NCBI GenBank assembly: GCA_922989275.2 | Contig: OV277869.1 | Span: forward strand, 41,648,189 to 41,712,188 | Length of the DNA stretch: 64,000 nt | Direction: 5' to 3' | Source: Gari tellinella | Lineage: Eukaryota; Mollusca; Bivalvia; Cardiida; Psammobiidae | In this document: in pieces, positions 53,612 to 63,475 of the stretch | Position numbering within the stretch: position 1 is the first letter of the stretch | How the letters are laid out: each line of letters begins with the position of its first letter | Notes under the pieces: generated by a model | Database searches by the model: none | Told to the model about the DNA's origin: nothing | What the model saw: the letters and a program-made list of their open reading frames with translations, nothing else | Made by a program: the position numbers and the translations under genes

Positions 53612-53744
53612 CTGAAAGTAGAAAATACAAATTGTTATAGCAACAGTTTCTTGTAACTTCTATTCTACCTACCTGAGCTCTTAGACTAAGGTAAGTGTTA
53701 TACTACAAACACAGTTGAAGATAAGATGCATATTGAAAAACTAA

Positions 53745-53912
53745 AATCCTTTATATAATAATGTCTCCACCAAACCCTATGTTGTGACCACTCATTAAAA
53801 TCGTCGCTTGCGACGATTCTAATGAGTGGTCACAACATAGGATTTGATGGAGTCAAAAAGGAAAAAAAACGTTGGAAATAAGAAAGTTTACGCATTCTTA
53901 TCTGGAGCTCTG
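53745..53912. mobile_element. MITE-E subtype
   Basis: Hairpin CCCTATGTTGTGACCACTCA..AATCGTCGCTTGCGACGATT..GGTCACAACATAGG; ACATAGGATTTGATGG and TTATCTGGAGCTCTG follow. The left outer end is decayed. Confidence 0.78.
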
Positions 53913-54348
53913 TATAAGGATATCAACATCTTGTGAAAAGTCTACTCTAAGGTAGATATTAGTTGAGTATTTGTCAACCAGAACCCTTCAGCAGTTTGTC
54001 TGATCTAGGTCTTCACTGTTATATGCAAATATCAGAAGTACACAATGAGCCTCCTGGTAGCATAGATCTTTAACACATGACCCACAAAGGTATTGATGAT
54101 GTACTTGCTTCTCAAGTGTGGATTACCTTGAGCAAAGTAATCCATATTCAACCCCAAGAAAATGACACAAGTTCAGTCCCAAATGACAACTTTTAATGAG
54201 AGTTTCTGTTCATTTCCACCTCTGCATGGTAAGTAAATAGCTAAGATATAAATCCTCATAAATATAGTCTTGATAATCCAATTTTTAGATAATGTACAGA
54301 ATTCTGTGACCTTCCAAAGAAAAGATGAGTAATCTAAAACTAATCTGA
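53913..54348. other. unassigned sequence
   Basis: CAGTTTGTCTGATCTAGGTCTTCACTG near 53993 is a class II half; nothing else recognised. Confidence 0.4.
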
Positions 54349-54535
54349 ACTCTTTGTATGCTGCCCGGGTAATTTTTTTGTCTGCAACCTTTGTCGATCC
54401 TCTGCTATTGTTCTTAAAAACAGAAATTTCTTTTCAAAACCTGGTCAGAGTGTCAAACAGTTTGGATCCTAATGAGATGCTGTGTAACAGGTTACTGTGG
54501 CATATTATATCCACCGCTTAGTATGCAAAGACTGC
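54349..54535. repeat. MITE-Q, diverged
   Basis: GAACTCTTTGTATGCTGCCC to CTTAGTATGCAAAGACTG; class II arm CAAACAGTTTGGATCCTAAT without a matching second arm. Confidence 0.65.
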
Positions 54536-54640
54536 AGGGTTGGCATAAAACCCGGGTTTTATCCTATTGCCCAACCCGCTGGGTTTTATGGGTTTTAAGA
54601 GGGTGGGTGTTAGGGGTTTAATGGGTTTTATGAAATTTTT
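54536..54640. repeat. GGGTTTTA-rich low-complexity patch
   Basis: CAGGGTTGGCATAAAACCCG then six variants of GGGTTTTA(T/A) up to 54635; possibly one end of a hAT-like element. Confidence 0.5.
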
Positions 54641-55607
54641 AGTTAAGAATGTTAACTATGACAGTAATCAGTCAAAACATACCTAAAAACTAATTGCTGG
54701 CCATCATTGTGTCAACTATCAACACAAAACTGACCATTGTAGATTTAATTTTTTGAGGTTGTAATCTCAGGTGGTTTTGAAACCAGGTGACCCCTATCCC
54801 AAGACCCACTATCCAAAAGTAAAATCAAGGTATGTGTGTCTAATTACAGTCTATCACCTTTGTGGTAGATCATTGACACATTTAGCACCTCTTTAAAGCA
54901 GTAATTACAAAGCAATTATCCTTGGCTACAGAAATTTTGCATCATTTAAAGCACTTTCTGCATTAATTTTGTTCTGCATTAACCATTTCCCTCATTTTAA
55001 TGCTGAAGAACTGCATTGAGAATGTTTATTTCATTTTCATTTTTCATTTAGTCCGTTAAAAGTTGTTTATTTACTCACTTATGATGATAAAGACAGACAC
55101 AACTTACAGCAAAATGAAAGTAGCAGAAAAAAATAGCCTTTAACCTCACCATTTATCTTGTTTTAAGTAGTCGCCTGTCTTTAACTTCACTCACAAGCAT
55201 TCCGGTTTTTGTCATTATTATTATTAATTAGCCAATTTAACTTTGATACACAGGTATGTTCAACTTAGGCATGCTTGAGTTTTCATAACTCACTTAAAGA
55301 AAATTTAAGCAGGTAAAGCAAGTTTTAGTTATCGAGGTTTGGATGTAGCACGGTGTTTTGAACTGATGGCTGTGGAGGTGAAAGTTTAACCTTGATGTTA
55401 TAGTCTCATTATAGAAAAAACTTGTTGGCACTCTATAGCTGTAAGTAATGTAACCAGTTATAGGTGGTGGCAATTTACCGCTAAATGCCTTAACCATCAA
55501 TCTACTGCACTCAATATCTATCAATACTAAAATCAATTAATAGTGTATTAAACATCCATTCTTTGAAGATGAGTTGAGATTTTCATTATACAGCTGTTGT
55601 ATAATGC
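54641..55607. other. eroded repeats, no clear unit
   Basis: L-like half near 54950-55000 (GCACTTTCTGCATTAATTTT), F-like hairpin remnant 55095-55185, H-like piece 55240-55290 (AACTTTGATACACAGGTATG). No AMPK upstream exon could be recognised. Confidence 0.4.
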
Positions 55608-55685
55608 TTATATATAATGCAGAACAAAAGTAAAGCAGAAAGCTCTTAGGAGCTTTCTGCTTTACTTTTGTCCTGCATTATGGCG
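55608..55685. mobile_element. MITE-L hairpin
   Basis: TATAATGCAGAACAAAAGTA.. / TACTTTTGTCCTGCATTATG with apex GCTCTTAGGAGC. Confidence 0.72.
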
Positions 55686-55868
55686 ACACCAATATTAACA
55701 ACTGCTAAGTGAAGTCATCTCCTTATGGTAGGTGGCTGAATACATGTTTAACTGTGTATCTAACTTATAATTTCTGAAGATGATTCCCACAAGGCAATCT
55801 CAGGTAAATACATAAACAGGTAAATACATGTACATGAACACAGAAAGATCAGTCCAATAAATAGACCA

Positions 55869-56118
55869 TACAGTGGAGAATCTGTTATTCTTTCCCAATA
55901 AACGCGTTTACGCAAAAACTATTATTTGCAGTGCAAACAGTTTGGAGCCAGATCAGATGCCGGGTAACCCGGCGTCTGATCAGGCTCCAAACTGTTTGCC
56001 ACCAAGATAAACAAAAATTATCAGAATTGTCCAAAAGTTGTTCTTTTCTACGTTTTAGTGCTTTGCGTTTGCGTACGTTTGCGTTTAAACGGGAAAGAAT
56101 AACAGATTCTCCACTGTA
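55869..56118 (-). mobile_element. MITE-D
   Basis: TACAGTGGAGAATCTGTTAT to ACAGATTCTCCACTGTA, TA flanks; class II hairpin GGAGCCAGATCAGATGCCGG / CCGGCGTCTGATCAGGCTCC. Confidence 0.92.
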
Positions 56119-56200
56119 ACTAGAACAGATAGGGGTAATACAGCAATCCCTATCTAGAACAACACATTAAATCGACAGAATAGTTAAATACATGTTATAT

Positions 56201-56275
56201 TGCCTTATAATGCAGGCCATACATAATGCAGACAGCTCTTTCTGCATTACTATCATCCTGCATTAAGCAGTCATC
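56201..56275. repeat. MITE-L hairpin, shortened
   Basis: TATAATGCAGGCCATACATA..CTTTCTGCATTACTATCATC; first arm partly lost at the apex. Confidence 0.6.
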
Positions 56276-56589
56276 GTATCTTACACACACTGACTGTTTA
56301 TTGACCGCTATAGACAAGATTGACAGTAGCACAGCTCATCTTTTACAAAGTTCATCTTTTTCAATAACAACAACACAAGCTCTGACCTAGATCGAGGTAA
56401 ACATTACATGCCGTATCTCTCCGTTCACATGACCTAGAATTACATGCCAGTTGACATGTAGGAAAACAAGTCCATTGATTCACACAGTCATATTAATGTC
56501 CTGCTTACTAAGTCCTCTCATCATGTGAGTTTATTGAATCCTTTGAATACTAAATACACATGTCATTGAGTTATAGAGTGGGTAAACTT
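56276..56589. other. unassigned sequence
   Basis: Nothing recognised. Confidence 0.4.
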
Positions 56590-56722
56590 AAATTTGGGTT
56601 TTCAACATTTTCTTCTTTATATTCATGTACCAAACCCCTATGATGTGACTATACTCATTAGATTCGTCTCTTTGAGATGATTCTAATGAGTAGTTACATC
56701 ATAGGCTTTAGTGCAGACTTTT
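56590..56722. repeat. MITE-E subtype, ends decayed
   Basis: CCCCTATGATGTGACTATAC..TCATTAGATTCGTCTCTTTG / GATGATTCTAATGAGTAG..ACATCATAGG. Confidence 0.72.
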
Positions 56723-57364
56723 GAGTGGTCGATCTGCTTTACTTTCCCTCTTTAAGGATTGTGTAGAGCCCTTAATTACTATGGCTTACATGTGTGATAT
56801 AAGTATCTATTGTTGTATCTGGGTTAGATTCAGGACAAAACTCAAGAAGCTTTAAAGCTTCTATATGCCCAGTATTTAAAGGATTAATTAACACTTAATA
56901 AAATGAGGTTTTTCTTATATCAAGCTCTCTGCTTTACTTTGATGTCTGCTTTTATATAGCAACAACCAGTCTTAAACCCTTGTTCCAACAACTAGCTTGT
57001 GTTTAGTTTTAAAGATTGATGGCAAAATCTCCATGAAACAGTTCTGTTTTCCTTTCAATTTGCTTTAAATTAAGAATTTACCTGTCAGAATGACTGGCTC
57101 TAAGGTTATAAAGCTTTTGAGTTGAGTCTGAAGTCGGTCTGATGAAGCATTTGAATGGTCAGAATTGAGCCTAGGCTCAAATCTGTCCAATCAAATGCTT
57201 GAGTTAAGAACAAACTCTGGTTCAACTTATATGCTTTAAAACCTTGGACCCAGGAAATTTGGAGTTCTCTATGGTTTCTCATGAGGTCAAGGTAGATGAG
57301 CACTAAAAAGGTATTTCTATGAGGAATACATGTACATTTGTATTAAAAGACACTCTTTGCGATA
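56723..57364. other. eroded sequence with one imperfect hairpin
   Basis: AAGCATTTGAATGGTCAGAA pairs imperfectly with CTGTCCAATCAAATGCTTGA around TGAGCCTAGGCTCA (57146-57204). Otherwise class I scraps. Confidence 0.45.
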
Positions 57365-57600
57365 GGGGTGGGAGGGTTGAACTTCAACACCAGTGACAAG
57401 TACACTGATCATTTACCAACTCTTACATGTAAAGAGTGCACTAAAGTCTCATCTTATTGCAAACAGTGTTAACCCGGATCAGAGGGCTCCTGTTTTTTTA
57501 AAATATATTACAGAAAACAACCATAATAATAGTCTAATGGACTAGACTTAATTGGAAACTGGAAATTTCCACTAAAAGTTTCATGGGTGAAAGAGTTAGA
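57365..57600 (-). repeat. diverged MITE-B, second arm lost
   Basis: GGGAGGGTTGAACTTCAACA..GCAAACAGTGTTAACCCGGA..AGGGCTCCTG, then directly TTTTTTTAAAATATATTACA and TTTCATGGGTGAAAGAGTTA. Confidence 0.68.
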
Positions 57601-57910
57601 GAAAGTCTATGAATGCCTCAATTTCAACCAATTTTCTGTGATGAAAATTAATATTCTAATAAATAAGCAACTTTACCTGGGATTTGAACCAACTCTCCAG
57701 TATATTTCCTATACATCATGATTCTATAATGTCAAAATTCTGTCATCAACAAATTCTTAATGTCTTAAAAAACAAAATCATCCTAAAATACTTTCTCTAT
57801 AATGACTAATATAACTGTCCTTCAAAACAAGTAGAAAATGGACATTAATTCAACACATGGCATGTCACATGTGGCATAAAACTAGCATAATGTATACACA
57901 CACATAAAAA
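57601..57910. other. unassigned sequence
   Basis: Nothing recognised. Confidence 0.4.
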
Positions 57911-58135
57911 TACAGTCAACTTTGGTATTTAACAACACCATTTAAAGACAATTCATGGAAACTTTTTTATAACAGGACATAGCAGCGTAATGTAGAACAA
58001 CAGAAATGCAGAAAGCTCCTACAGGAGCTTTCTGCATTTCTGTTGTCCTGCATTAAGGTGGAGCTTGTCTTTAGAAATCCCATCCTTTTAACTCAATTAA
58101 AGGTGATTGGACACAGGTTAGACTGTTGTAAGCAC
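57911..58135. mobile_element. MITE-L
   Basis: TACAGTCAACTTTGGTATTT start, hairpin TAATGTAGAACAACAGAAAT / ATTTCTGTTGTCCTGCATTA with apex GCTCCTACAGGAGC, right end decayed near GGTTAGACTGTTG. Confidence 0.75.
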
Positions 58136-58165
58136 TTACAGAACCTTGTACTTTGAATAAAACCT

Positions 58166-58449
58166 TTAACCCGGGGGTTATAGCTTTATCCCATAGCCTG
58201 TTCGAGTTTTGAGACAGTTCAACTCTTAAAGCAGGTTGAAAGTAACGTTGAATGCGCCTGAAGGCGTATTCTATTCAGGCACATTCTACTTTTCTTTCAG
58301 CCGGGCCTGCTTTATGCAATCATCTGCTAGAATATAGAAAATATTTCTGTGCATTTATATTTCATTACTGTTTAAAAATAGAACTATTTTCTTCAGAGAA
58401 TGAATAAATTAAAGGCGTAAAAAGGTGTATGTATGGAGTAATGGGTTAA
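58166..58449 (+). mobile_element. MITE-A with rearranged core
   Basis: TTAACCCGGGGGTTATAGCT to GGAGTAATGGGTTAA. The apex has an extra GCGTATTCTATTCAGGCACA, a partial duplication of the second arm. Confidence 0.78.
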
Positions 58450-58546
58450 ACTGTTGTTCATGATGGTGGAGTAACAAAACAAATATTTGGATGATTGACA
58501 AAAAATAACCAACAATGCAATGTTTTCAATCAAGCCTAATGGATAT

Positions 58547-58760
58547 TTAACCCTTAGCCCGCCAAATAAATTGTTGTCTGCTATATTTCTCGTCTGCTTC
58601 AAGTTTCAAAGTGCTTCAAAGTTGCTCAAAATTGCTGAAAATGTTGTCCGAGTGTCAAACAGCTTGGATCCGGATGAGACGTCGAGTTACTCGGCGTCTC
58701 ATCCGGATCCAAGCTGTTTGCATATGGAGCTATAGTCGTGAGTGGCAGGCTAAGGGTTAA
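58547..58760 (+). mobile_element. MITE-C
   Basis: TTAACCCTTAGCCCGCCAAA to GGCAGGCTAAGGGTTAA with a full hairpin, GACGTCGAGTTACTCGGCGTC apex region. Confidence 0.92.
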
Positions 58761-58984
58761 TGAGCATTTAGGAAAGAAAACAACAACACCTCATACAGTT
58801 GAAATCTTGATACTCTACCCGGTATTCAAATGCAAAATTAAGTTGACAGTGTGTTCAAAGTGGTTTCTGTCCATGAATGACTTCAGGGCAGACTGTTGTT
58901 GTCATATGTAAATGCTGGTTAAATATTCAATAGACAGTATTTTACACAACTTTTGCCTTACACAACAACTCTTACAATCTAGTC

Positions 58985-59217
58985 AGTGACAGTTATAACC
59001 TTGTGATAACTCGAATTGACTCCAGCTACCTACATAATCTAGTCAATTTTTCATTATTCAGGGTTATTTTTTATAATACACAATGATGAACAGTGCAGAC
59101 TCTGATCAGAGGTCCATATAGGGGCCCTCTGACCTACACAGTTTACATAAGACAAGTGTACTTTTTACAGGTACACCATAAAGGGTGTGTGTCATGTATA
59201 GGGCTCAATGGGTTTAA
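58985..59217 (+). repeat. diverged MITE-B
   Basis: CTACATAATCTAGTCAATTT, ACAGTGCAGACTCTGATCAG and GGGCTCAATGGGTTTAA keep B order. Confidence 0.65.
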
Positions 59218-59250
59218 AGCTGCCAATTACAAGAAGATAGATTATAGTCT

Positions 59251-60175
59251 TTAAGGGTGTATGATGTCATGAGCCATTTTTTTCAAAGTATTAAACTTTT
59301 TTTCTAACATTGTTTTTTTGGAAGAGCTGTTTATGATGAATGAAAAAATGTAAAAAAAATAATATGGTGGTGTCCTTGTTTTCAAGCTACAGCGATTTGA
59401 AAAAGGTATGTCAAATTTGGACTTTTTTTTCAAATTTTACCCATTCAGGGTACAAGCTTCAGTAAAATTTATTTCGAAACAAAACAAACATGATAATTTG
59501 GGTTTCCATTATTTATTTCATGTCTATGGTGGTATTTTCACATATAGAAACCAAATTTAGACAAAGCAGGCACCAGGTTTGAACAATATCGATCCTTGAA
59601 TATCAAAAATATGCTTTGTATAGGGCATGATTTTATTAGATTTTTTATTTTATGAAAAAAAAGTTCTAGTATTTAACTTTTTCTTATATTCTACCAGATG
59701 AAAGCCCATGCTAAGGCAGTTCAAAATATGAAAAGAAATTGAAAGGTCAGTGTTGAAAATTTTGAGTTATTAAAGTAAAAAGAGTTATCGCCCCTTACAA
59801 AATTTACAAAAAAGTACCATATCGATGATATTTAGAGCTTTATAAATTTCACATTTGGTGCCTTTTTTTTCTTAAATTAGTTTTTGTATGAAGAAAAACT
59901 ACCATAGATAGGAAATAAATAACACAAAAACAAATAATCATATTTGTTTTCATTTAAAATGGGTTATATTTAAGCGGGCTGTTTGAAAAGTACAAAATAA
60001 GAGGAAGTGGGTGGGGTAAATTTTACATGGCCGTAGAGCCAACTGTTATTCACCAAAATGTACACTTTTTCTATTTTTTCATTCATCCTAAATAGCTCTT
60101 CAATACAAAACCATCATAGAGTGTTTTCATATACTTTGAAAAGTTCCCAAATTCATGACATTGATACACCCTTAA
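59251..60175. mobile_element. MITE-W, 0.92 kb TTAA-flanked element
   Basis: TTAA at both borders. GGGTGTATGATGTCATGA at the left against GGGTGTATCAATGTCATGA read from the right. The interior is AT-rich, with poly-T runs and no ORF over 60 codons; a non-autonomous piggyBac-type derivative is likely. Confidence 0.8.
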
Positions 60176-60185
60176 GCCAGTTAGC

Positions 60186-60285
60186 AGCTTAATGCAGGAG
60201 TTGCAGGACAAAATTATCACACAAATATCCTATAAGGAGCTTTCTGCCCTAAATACTGGTGGCTGCATTAAGCTGCCACCTTTGT
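60186..60285. repeat. diverged MITE-L hairpin
   Basis: GCAGCTTAATGCAGGAGTTG against GGTGGCTGCATTAAGCTGCC. Confidence 0.6.
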
Positions 60286-60485
60286 GCATCATATCCCCAT
60301 AGTTCCCTTCACTAAAAGGCGACTCAAAACAGATTTAATTTACTGTATTCCAATACACATACATTGGTCGTTTCTCTTTTCCGATGTGTGAGTAGTAATT
60401 GAACCGGAAAAAAATAAATTCTTTCAATTGATCGTTCCTGAAAACAGAATTTGTACTGAATTAATTAACCAGTTACAGTTGAACT

Positions 60486-60650
60486 TACAATACCTCATAA
60501 ATACGCTTTTTTACACCTTTAATTTATTCATCCCCTGAAGAAAATAGTTCCAATTTATACAGTTATGAATAAGTATGATAAGAAATAGTTTCTATATTCT
60601 GCTTTACTTTCAACCTGCTTTAAGTGATCCCATATCTTTAATACAAGTTG
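60486..60650 (-). repeat. MITE-A, left arm and right end lost
   Basis: CTTACAATACCTCATAAATA..TTTCTATATTCTGCTTTACTTT: the jump from the flank to the second arm removes the first arm. It breaks off near the non-LTR fragment. Confidence 0.7.
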
Positions 60651-60761
60651 ATGTAAAGAGGATAAATGGTTTCTTTTTTTATAAAATTAATGCAGGATCG
60701 ATAAAACTTATACAAATTGTGCACAACCGGTTTAGTTACAGATACACGTGAGGAACGCAAT

Positions 60762-61126
60762 GCTACATGCAAGTGAGACTTGGCCCTTGACAAGTCCAAA
60801 TCTCCAGCGTTTACGTCGCAACGACAGAGCCTGGACATCATTCTGAGAGAGAAAAGACTCTGCTGGTTCGACACGTTGAACGCTCCAGTGGCGCAATTAA
60901 GACAGTCTGCACCATACAGATTGAGGGAAGACGTGGTCCAGGGCGACCCAAGATGACATGGAAGTCTCTAGCAGAGAGAGATAGACGAGAGTGGAAACTT
61001 TCTGAAGTCGACCCTTGTGACAGGGATGTGTGGAGATCCAATGTGAGATCTGCTATGCGTGCAGTTAGCCAGCTGCCTGGAAGGGGGCCCACCGATGTGG
61101 ACAACACTCCCACTCCTGCACTTTAA
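60762..61126 (+). pseudogene. non-LTR retrotransposon reverse-transcriptase C-terminus, broken
   Basis: Two in-frame blocks resemble the end of endonuclease-reverse transcriptase ORFs: HASETWPLTSPNLQRLRRND at the start, and later GAIKTVCTIQ, GRPKMTWKSLAERDRREW, VDPCDRDVWRSNVRSAMRA, ending TPTPAL and TAA. Between them is an internal deletion and at least one frameshift (near 60870, where WF and HVERSSG fall in different frames). It is a 5'-truncated dead copy. The 3' tail holds short GATGATGATG repeats. Confidence 0.8.
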
Positions 61127-61150
61127 AATAAATTCCGATGATGATGATAC
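61127..61150 (+). repeat. 3' tail of the non-LTR fragment
   Basis: AAATAAATT-like sequence followed by three GAT/ATG repeats directly after the ORF stop, the expected short tandem tail of RTE/L2-type retroelements. Confidence 0.5.
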
Positions 61151-61369
61151 AACTATGGATTCAATCTGAATTGAGACTAAAATGATGATATGACTGCATA
61201 GTTGAAAACTATGTTTACTTAATTACCATCTGTCAGACAGTGACTGACTGCTTTATCTTCACCAGTTTGCTATAGATCGATTTTATTGACCTAGCAGGGC
61301 GGAGTTTCGATAAGAACCTTTGCATTTCAACTTTGGGGCCGGCAGCACGCTCTTTTATTATCGGAATTT

Positions 61370-61619
61370 ACCGTTGTCGTCTGCCGTTTTTTTCCTCAAC
61401 ATTACAATATTCATGGACATTTTGACAGAAGGAAGATAATGAAGAATGACAAACAGCTTAAATCCAGATCAGATGCCGCGTTACGCGGCGTCTGATCTGG
61501 ATTCAAGCTGTTTGCAAATGTTAGCCAAGTCTTAATTTCTCTTCCAATACAATTCCCTACGAACAACACACACAATCTTTGTCTTCCATTGGGTGTTGTT
61601 GTAGAGAAGGAGCACTGTA
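61370..61619. mobile_element. MITE-G, left end lost
   Basis: Class II hairpin CAGCTTAAATCCAGATCAGA..CCGCGTTACGCGG and right end AGAGAAGGAGCACTGTA. Confidence 0.83.
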
Positions 61620-61730
61620 CATACCATTTTCACGTGGATATCGATGCACGCATAAATTGTGTTTCTCCACGTTTAAAGTATCGAACAATAACGATATAAT
61701 TCGGAACTATACCTATCACCCCTAAAATAA

Positions 61731-62799
61731 ACAAGGGCCACCATGGCCCTAAATCGCTCACCTGGTACACCATGGAAAACTTGACCTATAGTGACCTAGA
61801 TTACAACTGGACATGACCCACAATCAACCTATAGAGTGTTAACAAGATTTTTCTAAAATTTGACCAAGTGACCTAGTTTTTGACCAGACACAATCCATGT
61901 TTGATTTTGACCTAGATTTGATGTAGGCAAACATTCTGACAAGATTTCATTCAGATCTAATGAGATTTGTAGCCAAATGAGGGTTAACACTGTTTTTCTT
62001 TGATTTAACCTAGTGAACTAATTTTTGACCCGACATGACCCATATTAAAACTTGCCCTCGATATCAATTAGGCAAACATTCAGACCAAGTTGCATAAAAA
62101 TCCAATGAGATTTGTAGCCTCTAGAGTATTCACAAGGTTTTTCTATGATTTGACCTAGTGATCTAGTTTTTGAATGGACATGACCTACATTCACTATTGA
62201 TCTAGATATCAATGAGGCAAACATTTTGGCCAAGTTTCATGAAGATTGGATTAGATTTGTAGCCTCTAGAGTGTTAAAATGGTTTTCCTATGATTTGACC
62301 TAGTGACCTAGTTTTTGACCCGACATGACTCATATTCAAACTTGACCTAGATATCAATTAGGCAAACATTCTGGCCAAGTTGCAATAAAATCCAATGAGA
62401 TTTGTAGCCTCTAGAGTGTTCACAAGGTTTTTCTATGATTTGACCTAGTGACCTAGTGTTTGACCAGACTTGACCCACATTCGACCTTGACCTAAATATC
62501 ATCAAAACAAACATTGTCATCAAGTTTCATTAAGATCCAATGAGATTTGTAGCCTCTAGAGTGTTCACAAGGTTTTTCTATGATTTGACCTAGTGACCTA
62601 GTTTTTGACCAGACATGACCCATATTCAAACTTGGCCTAGATTTCATCAAGACAAACATTGTCATCAAGTTTCATGAAGATCGGATGAAATTTGTAGCCG
62701 CTAGAGTGTTCACAACCAATTGTGGACGGACAGACAGAAGACGGACATCCAGCGATCCTAAAAGCTCACCTTGGCACTTCGTGCCAGGTGAGCTAAAAA
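61731..62799 (+). mobile_element. pearl-like element with about 145 bp tandem core
   Basis: CAAGGGCCACCATGGCCCTA then CGCTCACCTGG; ends AGCTCACCTTGGCACTTCGTGCCAGGTGAGC TAAAAA. TTTGTAGCC(T)CTAGAGTGTT recurs near 61971, 62110, 62256, 62400, 62546 and 62690, about 145 bp apart, each with GACCTAGTGACCTAG. Confidence 0.8.
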
Positions 62800-62872
62800 T
62801 AAATTAGTTGATCTTTGCCAAAGGTTAGCTCCGCCCTGCCAGGTGAATAAAATCAATCTATACTTGTGATGT

Positions 62873-63234
62873 GCAAGATATTAGACTGGGGAGGTCAAAC
62901 AATTCACTGCAGATTATGACTTGTATATTTCGAGTATGAACAAAATTTGCAGTATTCAAAATATTGACATATTTATATAGGACTTCAGATAAGACGATGA
63001 AACTACATGTATACACATTTTTAAGCATTTTTTTTACATAATGACTCCATCTAATTCTGTATTTTGTCTCAAAGATTCAAATGAGTGGTTGAGTCCGTGA
63101 CAACATAGGGTTTGATGATCGCGAAGAAATACAGATTTTAGCATTTTGAAATACATGTACTCCCGTTATTTTGAAATACGCAGATTAAAGCTTACGACAG
63201 TAAGACACTAGATAAAGTAAGACACTAGATATAA
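62873..63234. other. unassigned with MITE-E remnant
   Basis: CTCAAAGATTCAAATGAGTG..GACAACATAGGGTTTGATGA at about 63055-63120 is a decayed E subtype; also a direct repeat of AAGTAAGACACTAGAT near 63206-63232. Confidence 0.5.
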
Positions 63235-63345
63235 CTCTTAACATGCTAGGAGCAAAAGCATGAATACATTTGCAAACAGTTTGAATCTTGATGAGACACT
63301 AGATAACTGGGCATATCTCACCAGGGACCAAATTGTCTGAAAATC
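63235..63345. repeat. MITE-Q fragment with class II hairpin
   Basis: CTCTTAACATGCTAGGAGC and GCAAACAGTTTGAATCTTGA TGAGACACTAG; second arm ATCTCACCAGGGACCAAATT diverged. Confidence 0.55.
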
Positions 63346-63475
63346 TAAAACTAAATGAAAATGATAGTTAAAAAAAATTATATTTCAGGAAAGAAGCAGA
63401 CAACAATTTTAGCATCTATGTCAATATATGCGTTCAAAGACTTTAATCAAGGTTATCATGACAAGACAAGGACAA

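Larger units (their letters stand above)
61269..62868. mobile_element. MITE-X shell enclosing MITE-G and a pearl-like element
   Basis: ATAGATCGATTTTATTGACC TAGCAGGGCGGAG at 61269-61302 is matched by the reverse complement of GCTCCGCCCTGCCAGGTGAA TAAAATCAATCTAT at about 62829-62865, about 85 per cent alike. The inside is filled by later insertions. Confidence 0.62.

Noticed and set aside
55294..55536. 80-codon minus-strand ORF as an upstream AMPK exon
   Set aside because: No splice-site phase match to exon 1 and no similarity to AMPK N-terminal regions; it contains MITE-H-like sequence.
2731..60285. CRISPR array or regulatory RNA array
   Set aside because: The recurring palindromes are dispersed, in both orientations, with element ends and target sites; no regular spacer-repeat ladder exists and the gene is spliced eukaryotic DNA.
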